Source: JBOHSA01 sp050732995
GTDB lineage: Bacteria > Gemmatimonadota > Gemmatimonadetes > Gemmatimonadales > GWC2-71-9
Reading direction: 5' to 3'
Assembly: GCA_050732995.1 (NCBI GenBank)
Contig: JBOHSA010000144.1
Span: 1 to 9,998 of the forward strand
Length of the DNA stretch: 9,998 nt
Of this stretch, positions 6,625 to 9,998 are shown in pieces; within the stretch, counting starts at the first letter, position 1; each line of letters begins with the position of its first letter. The translations under genes and the position numbers were made by a program. Below the pieces are notes generated by a model. The model was not told where the DNA came from. It searched no databases and saw nothing but the letters and a program-made list of their open reading frames with translations.

Positions 6625-7184
6625 TGGCCGGCTTGGTCCTGCTGCTGCAGGAGGTCGACCACGGGGCACGGGTGGGGGGGGGGGGTGGACTCGGCCCGTT
6701 CGACATCAACGAGGGGCTGATCTTTTGGACGCTCCTCGTCTTCGGGCTGCTGCTCCTTCTGCTGTGGCGCTATGCCTGGCCCACGATCCTGCGCTCAGTC
6801 GAAGAGCGCGAGCGGCGCATCCAGCAGCAGCTGGAAGAGGCGGCCCGGGCTAACGCGGAAGCCGCCTGGCTGCTCGAAGAGCACAAGAAGGCCATGGCGG
6901 CGGCTCGGGCCGAAGCCCAGGAGATCGTCACCAAGGCCAAGGTCGTTGCCGAGAAGGAGCGCGCGGCCCTCCTGGCCAGGGGGCGGGAGGAGTACGAACA
7001 GCTGCTGGCGCGCGCGCGGCGGGACATCAACGACGAAAAGCAGAAGGCGATCCTGGCCCTGCGCCAGGAGGCCGTCGACCTCTCCATCGCGGCGGCGTCG
7101 AAGCTCCTCCAGGCGAACCTCGACTCCGACGCCAACCGGCGGCTGGTGCTCGACTACCTCGCGAGCCTCGAGCGCAGCCGGTGA
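6624..7184 (+). CDS. atpF: ATP synthase Fo subunit b
   Basis: 186 residues, the peripheral-stalk protein that holds F1 against the a subunit. An N-terminal periplasmic segment of about 30 residues includes five glycines (18-22). One membrane helix follows (about 31-52, FWTLLVF...LLLW), then a long charged, Ala-rich coiled coil (about 55-165), and a short tail that would bind delta. There is a single b gene, with no b/b' pair. A 12-G run at 6674-6685 encodes the glycines; the frame is intact as given. Start and stop overlap neighbours (TAATG at 6622, GTGA at 7181), so translation is probably coupled, as no ribosome binding site is visible. Confidence 0.95.
   Translation: MAGLVLLLQEVDHGARVGGGGGLGPFDINEGLIFWTLLVFGLLLLLLWRYAWPTILRSVEERERRIQQQLEEAARANAEAAWLLEEHKKAMAAARAEAQEIVTKAKVVAEKERAALLARGREEYEQLLARARRDINDEKQKAILALRQEAVDLSIAAASKLLQANLDSDANRRLVLDYLASLERSR
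6674..6685 (+). repeat. 12-G homopolymer inside atpF
   Basis: Twelve consecutive G residues span the codons for Val17 to Gly22 of subunit b. A run of this length is prone to slipped-strand change and also to sequencing error. Loss or gain of one base would shift the frame before the membrane helix. Confidence 0.95.
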
Positions 7185-7729
7185 AATCCACCACCGTCGC
7201 CCGCAACTACGCCGAGGCGCTGTTCGCGGCGGCGGAAGACAAGGGGGCCGGCCAGGTCGAATCCTTCGGCCGCCTGCTCGAGGCGCTGGCGGGGGCGGTG
7301 GCGGCGGACGAGCGGATCGCCATCGCCCTCGAGTCCCCCCGGGTCGCCAAGGCCACGAAGGCGCGGATCCTGGCCGCCGGCCTGGAAGGCGCGGCGCCGG
7401 CGGAGTTCATCCGGTTCCTCCAGGCGGTGGTGCGGCGCGGCCGGGAGGGGTTGCTGGGCGAGATGGCGCAGGAGTACCAGGGCCTCGTGGACTTCAAACT
7501 CAACCGGGTCCATGCGGCCGTCACACTCACGGCGGAACCCGACACGCGGCTGGAAGAACAGATCGTCGAACGGCTGACGGCGGCGATCGGGAAGGAAGTC
7601 CGCGCCCATTTCCGCGCCGACCAGGGGATCTTGGGCGGCGTGGTGGTGCGCATCGGGGACCGGATCTACGATGGCTCGCTGAAGCGGCGGCTGACGACGC
7701 TCAGGCGGAAATTGCTGACGGGAGAATAA
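7181..7729 (+). CDS. atpH: ATP synthase F1 subunit delta (OSCP)
   Basis: 182 residues, normal length. The N-terminal helical domain starts 'TTVARNYAEALFAAAEDKG', the typical family opening that binds the alpha N-termini. The C-terminal part ends with the delta/OSCP signature 'GILGGVVVRIGDRIYDGSL' followed by a basic Leu-rich tail 'RRLTTLRRKLL'. Delta links subunit b to the top of the alpha3-beta3 head. The GTG start at 7181 overlaps the atpF stop by 4 bp and gives the right N-terminus. No atpA follows; the cluster ends at a G-rich tract and a strong hairpin, so the other F1 genes are not in this operon. Confidence 0.96.
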   Translation: MKSTTVARNYAEALFAAAEDKGAGQVESFGRLLEALAGAVAADERIAIALESPRVAKATKARILAAGLEGAAPAEFIRFLQAVVRRGREGLLGEMAQEYQGLVDFKLNRVHAAVTLTAEPDTRLEEQIVERLTAAIGKEVRAHFRADQGILGGVVVRIGDRIYDGSLKRRLTTLRRKLLTGE

Positions 7730-7738
7730 AAAAGAGAC

Positions 7739-7772
7739 GGGGGCGGATGGGGGAGGACGGGGTAAGACGGGG
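7739..7772 (+). other. G-quadruplex-capable tract after atpH
   Basis: Four G-runs (5, 5, 4 and 4 G at 7739-7743, 7749-7753, 7759-7762 and 7769-7772) separated by 5, 5 and 6 nt match the intramolecular quadruplex pattern. The tract lies on the atp coding strand, 10 nt after the atpH stop and just before the hairpin, so it would be in the 3' end of the atp mRNA. The run has a loose 'GACGGGG' periodicity, suggesting simple-repeat expansion. Folding is predicted only. Confidence 0.6.
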
Positions 7773-7780
7773 AGAGTGCC

Positions 7781-7829
7781 AACGCGAAGCGGCCCGGGGA
7801 TAGGAGCGTCGCCCCGGGCCGTTCGCGTT
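7781..7829. terminator. Strong bidirectional hairpin between convergent operons
   Basis: Arms 7781-7799 and 7812-7829 form 18 base pairs with a single bulged G (7789) and a 12-nt loop. The stem core is GGCCCGGGG/CCCCGGGCC. It lies 51 nt after the atpH stop and 4 nt after the stop of the convergent minus-strand gene, so it can serve both. No T-tract follows on either strand, so it is either a non-canonical terminator or an mRNA 3'-end stabiliser. Confidence 0.75.
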
Positions 7830-7833
7830 CGGA

Positions 7834-8439
7834 TCACAGGCGATAGCGCACCCCGAGCGCGACGCCCAAGCGTCGCGTCGCGCGCCGGGAAAAACCGGCG
7901 GGCAACCCGTCGTCCGGGTCCCACACCGAGGCGCTCAGCGTTCCCCCGGCGCGCAGGGTGCCGGCGAACCGGTCGGCCAGCGGCCAGTCCCAGGCCACGG
8001 CCGCGGAGCCCGCCAGGCGGGTCCGCGCCGGCAGGTCCTCGATCACCCACACGTGTAGAGCGGGGCCGGCCTCGAGCCGCAGACTCCCGCCCGCGCCGAT
8101 GCGGAGGACCCGCACCGAGAGCTCGGGCGTCAGTTCGACGAGCTGCATGTCGTCGAAGTACACCGACGCAATGCCGCCGCGCCGGGCAGCGAGGCCGCAC
8201 CGGGCGTAGAGCAGGCGCAGGCCGAGCCTGACGCCGCCCTGATCGCGAGCGAGGCGGACCCCGTAGGTGAACGGCCGGAACGGCCCGAGCGTGGTCGAGC
8301 TGGTCGAGTCGGCCCGCTCGGCGGAACCGCTGAACCGCCCCACGCCGGCTTCGAGTGTGACGCTCCATTGCCCAGCCACCTGTGTCGTCGCGGCCGCCAG
8401 CAGCCACAGCGCGAGCCGCCCTCCTCCCAGTGCACGCAT
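7834..8439 (-). CDS. Exported beta-rich protein, probable outer-membrane beta-barrel
   Basis: 201 residues. A Sec signal peptide (MRALGGGRLALWLLAAATTQVAG, cleavage after Gly23) leads into a mature chain of alternating polar/hydrophobic strands such as 'WSVTLEAGVGRF', 'FTYGVRLAR', 'VRLGLRLLYAR', 'LSVRVLRIGAGGSLRLEAGPALHVWV', 'AGTLRAGGTLSASVW' and 'RRLGVALGVRYRL'. Together they would suit a small barrel of about eight strands ending at the C-terminus. The final residue is Leu, preceded by Tyr-Arg, not the usual terminal Phe. ATG 8439 has GAGGAG 4 nt upstream; the gene starts 17 nt after the stop of the 418-residue lipoprotein gene, so one transcript is likely. An upstream in-frame extension would overlap that gene and is not needed. 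No named family recognised; barrel topology is inference. Confidence 0.72.
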   Translation of the reverse strand: MRALGGGRLALWLLAAATTQVAGQWSVTLEAGVGRFSGSAERADSTSSTTLGPFRPFTYGVRLARDQGGVRLGLRLLYARCGLAARRGGIASVYFDDMQLVELTPELSVRVLRIGAGGSLRLEAGPALHVWVIEDLPARTRLAGSAAVAWDWPLADRFAGTLRAGGTLSASVWDPDDGLPAGFSRRATRRLGVALGVRYRL

Positions 8440-8456
8440 AGATCTCCTCGGCGGAC

Positions 8457-9713
8457 TCACCGCATTTCCAGGTTGACCCATCCGTTCGTGGCGTTGCTCT
8501 TCCCCTTCACGATCCAGTTGTAGCCGGTGTGGAACTCGAGCGCGATGTCGTCTTCCACCGCGTTCCCGATCAGCTCGTCGTTGGACTTGATGATCGAGGC
8601 GAGCGCGGTCAGGACCTTCTGCAGCGCCAGGGCGAACTTGAACTTCTTGGCGGACGTGTCGCTCGAATCGTTGCCGGCGGTGAGCGACCCGTTGCTGCCG
8701 TCGACGGCCCGGATGAGCTCGTTCATGAGGTCTTTGTTCGCCTTGATCTTGCACGCCTCGTCGTCGTCTTCCACAAAAAACACGCGGAAGTTTTGATTGG
8801 GATGCTGCGTGTTGTACTGGGCGATCTGGGTCCCGCTGAACAACAGGACCGTGCCGCTCCAGTCTTTGCCGTTCTGGTCGAAGGCATAGGGCCCGCCCGC
8901 GTGCTCGCCCGCGCACTGGTAATCCGTGAGCGAATCCGTCTGACCCTTCTGCCCCAGGATATGGGCCTCAAATTCGGGGTTGCCCTTCAACCAACCCTCA
9001 AAATCCTGCACGAAATGGGCTTTAGTCATGTACAGGCCGGGTGGCGGCGGACTCGGCTGGGGCGGTGGGAGCGGTGGGGGCTCCGGGGGTGGCGGTTCGT
9101 CCTCGCATCCCACCGTGGAAAGCAGGCACACGACGGCCTGGGGTTTGATCGTGAAGTCGGTCTCGAGCGGCACGACGGCCAGGACCGGGGTGGTGGGTGG
9201 CACATCGGGGTGCAACAGGCGGCGGGCGCCGCGGGGGTCGAAGGCGACGGGCGCCTCGCCGTCGGCGATCGCGGTTGCGACGAGGATGTTCTCATCGCCC
9301 GTCCAGGCGGCGCGATGGGCCGGGACCGGCAGGTACACTTCCAGCGCGATGGCGGCGGTTACCTCCCGCTCGACGTCCGATGCCGCGAGCCCGTTCTCTT
9401 GGGCGAGGGCGCGGACCGCGCGGCCACCGGCGGCGCCGAGAAACTGCTGGAACTGGAGCTTGTGCTCGCGGAACGGGGAAGCGTCGAGCTGCGCCTTGAC
9501 GTAGGCACGGAACGCCGGGTTTTGGAGCGCGCGCGCGAACAGCCGGGCGAGCCGCTCGGGCTTCGGGTTCGCCGGGGCGCGGGCGGCGGCCTCCGCTGGC
9601 GCATCGGGGAGGGTACGGGGGCCGGCCGGCGAGGTTCGGTCGGTGCAGGCTACCAGGGCCAGGGCGGTCACCGCCGCCGCGGTCCCGAGCGGGCGTATGG
9701 TATGACGAGACAT
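8457..9713 (-). CDS. Two-domain lipoprotein with polyproline linker, function unknown
   Basis: 418 residues from ATG 9713, which has AAGGAG (9725-9720) 6 nt upstream. A further in-frame ATG at 9770 would put 19 residues before the signal peptide and is unlikely. Lipoprotein signal with a textbook lipobox L20-V21-A22-C23. Residues about 50-195 form domain 1, starting with a helical 'RLARLFARALQNPAFRAYVKAQL' segment and passing to 'LEVYLPVPAHRAAWTG', 'APVAFDP' and 'TPVLAVVPLETDF' strands. Two cysteines (196, 203) precede the linker of Pro/Glu at 205-226. Domain 2 (227-418) is richer in Asn, Asp and Lys, with Cys267 and Cys321, an acidic VEDDDEAC patch and a Trp-rich end. Export and anchoring are clear; neither domain matches a family I can name with confidence, and domain 1 has only a loose feel of DUF3103-like lipoproteins. 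Likely co-transcribed with the barrel-like protein downstream. Confidence 0.8.
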   Translation of the reverse strand: MSRHTIRPLGTAAAVTALALVACTDRTSPAGPRTLPDAPAEAAARAPANPKPERLARLFARALQNPAFRAYVKAQLDASPFREHKLQFQQFLGAAGGRAVRALAQENGLAASDVEREVTAAIALEVYLPVPAHRAAWTGDENILVATAIADGEAPVAFDPRGARRLLHPDVPPTTPVLAVVPLETDFTIKPQAVVCLLSTVGCEDEPPPPEPPPLPPPQPSPPPPGLYMTKAHFVQDFEGWLKGNPEFEAHILGQKGQTDSLTDYQCAGEHAGGPYAFDQNGKDWSGTVLLFSGTQIAQYNTQHPNQNFRVFFVEDDDEACKIKANKDLMNELIRAVDGSNGSLTAGNDSSDTSAKKFKFALALQKVLTALASIIKSNDELIGNAVEDDIALEFHTGYNWIVKGKSNATNGWVNLEMR

Positions 9714-9737
9714 GGGCGTCTCCTTGTCGGGTGTGAG

Positions 9738-9758
9738 CCGGCGACCTCCCGTCGCCGG
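9738..9758 (-). promoter_or_regulatory. Leader hairpin upstream of the 418-residue lipoprotein gene
   Basis: CCGGCGAC and GTCGCCGG form a perfect 8-bp stem around a 5-nt loop. It lies 12 nt upstream of the AAGGAG ribosome binding site in the predicted leader of the minus-strand gene. It may influence translation or be a protein-binding dyad; no known riboswitch was recognised. Confidence 0.4.
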
Positions 9759-9768
9759 GGGACCCAAC

Positions 9769-9998
9769 ATGGAGCGGGGAGCGGGCGATGTGTCGCCCGA
9801 AACACGCGGAGGGGACCGATTCTATGCGTTCCGCAGCGAGTCTTGCTCGGGCCGGCCGTGGCGGGGGGTGAGTGCGGCCAACTTCAACACCTTTGCGTGG
9901 CCTCATGCCGTCAGCGTTCCCTGCGGCTTGAAGGTCGTGAACAGCCAAACTGTCTGGTACTGCGAAGGTCGCATCATCACCGCCGAACAGTGGAGTGA
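9769..9998 (+). CDS. Possible 5' end of an unidentified gene, runs off right edge
   Basis: From ATG 9769 the frame is open for 76 codons to the window edge. After a charged start (MERGAGDVSPETRGGDR) the residues look protein-like, with varied aromatics and cysteines: 'FYAFRSESCSGRPW', 'ANFNTFAWPHAVSVPCG', 'VVNSQTVWYCEG'. Most third positions are G or C, in line with neighbours. GTG 9790 is another possible start. No membrane segment or family motif is visible. A GGGGGGA stretch about 7 nt upstream could act as ribosome binding site. It is divergent from the lipoprotein gene, with only 55 bp between start codons, which is tight. It may be chance; the part outside the window decides. Confidence 0.4.
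   Translation, partial: MERGAGDVSPETRGGDRFYAFRSESCSGRPWRGVSAANFNTFAWPHAVSVPCGLKVVNSQTVWYCEGRIITAEQWS
9782..9799 (-). promoter_or_regulatory. Second inverted repeat in the same leader
   Basis: CGGGCGA and TCGCCCG form a perfect 7-bp stem with a TGTG loop, 23 bp upstream of the first hairpin. A -10-like TAGAAT (5/6 to consensus) occurs on the minus strand at 9824-9819 without a good -35, so a transcript starting near 9812 would contain both hairpins. If the plus-strand ORF from 9769 is real, this repeat is inside it. Confidence 0.35.

Noticed and set aside
7154..8407. 417-codon minus frame spanning atpH and the barrel-like gene
   Set aside because: It crosses the terminator hairpin and is antisense to the well-identified delta subunit; composition is Arg/Gly/Pro-rich.
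8529..9998. 489-codon open frame on the plus strand
   Set aside because: It lies opposite the lipoprotein gene, whose frame has a signal peptide, lipobox, ribosome binding site and a natural domain layout. The plus frame shows repetitive Arg/Gly-rich content.
1..9998. tRNA, rRNA, insertion sequence, phage or defence genes
   Set aside because: No terminal inverted repeats with a transposase, integrase, CCA-ended cloverleaf or rRNA-like stretch was seen. The gene content is housekeeping and envelope, not a defence island.

Overview
The window is high-GC chromosomal DNA from a diderm bacterium. It encodes two Sec-exported lipoproteins, a candidate outer-membrane barrel and an F-type ATP synthase. 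The lipoprotein style, the very large BTAD/AAA/TPR regulator and the base composition fit Gemmatimonadota or a similar uncultured high-GC phylum. That placement is inference; the sequence contains no rRNA or other phylogenetic marker that settles it.

Layout. (1) Positions 1-3131, minus strand: the first 1043 codons of a giant transcriptional regulator (winged-helix DNA-binding domain, BTAD domain, AAA/NB-ARC-like ATPase, TPR solenoid) that runs off the left edge. It has a good sigma70-like promoter and a 17-bp palindrome just upstream of the -35. (2) Positions 3247-4762, minus strand: a two-gene operon of a MoxR-type AAA+ ATPase followed by a small lipoprotein of unknown function. (3) Positions 4848-7729, plus strand, divergent from moxR: atpZ-atpI-atpB-atpE-atpF-atpH. 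This is the membrane sector plus the delta stalk subunit of the F1Fo ATP synthase, packed with 1-4 bp stop/start overlaps everywhere except the a-c junction. The cluster stops after delta, so alpha, gamma, beta and epsilon must be encoded elsewhere. (4) Positions 7834-9713, minus strand, convergent with the atp genes across one strong hairpin: a 418-residue two-domain lipoprotein with a polyproline linker, then a 201-residue exported beta-rich protein, probably co-transcribed. (5) Positions 9769-9998, plus strand: a possible 5' fragment of another gene, running off the right edge.

How the genes work together. The atp genes build the proton channel (a, c ring), the peripheral stalk (b, delta) and two small assembly or ion-handling membrane proteins (AtpZ, AtpI). 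Sequence signatures (a-subunit Arg210, c-subunit Glu75 without the sodium-ligand pattern) point to a proton-coupled enzyme. The other units appear unrelated to ATP synthesis: a signal-integrating regulator, a MoxR chaperone-like ATPase with a lipoprotein partner, and a cell-envelope protein pair.

No mobile element, CRISPR array, tRNA or rRNA was seen. The most unusual features are the split of the ATP synthase genes after delta, a four-copy 8-bp tandem repeat between atpB and atpE, a 12-G homopolymer inside atpF, a G-quadruplex-capable tract followed by a shared hairpin after atpH, and a sharp drop in GC content inside the regulator gene.
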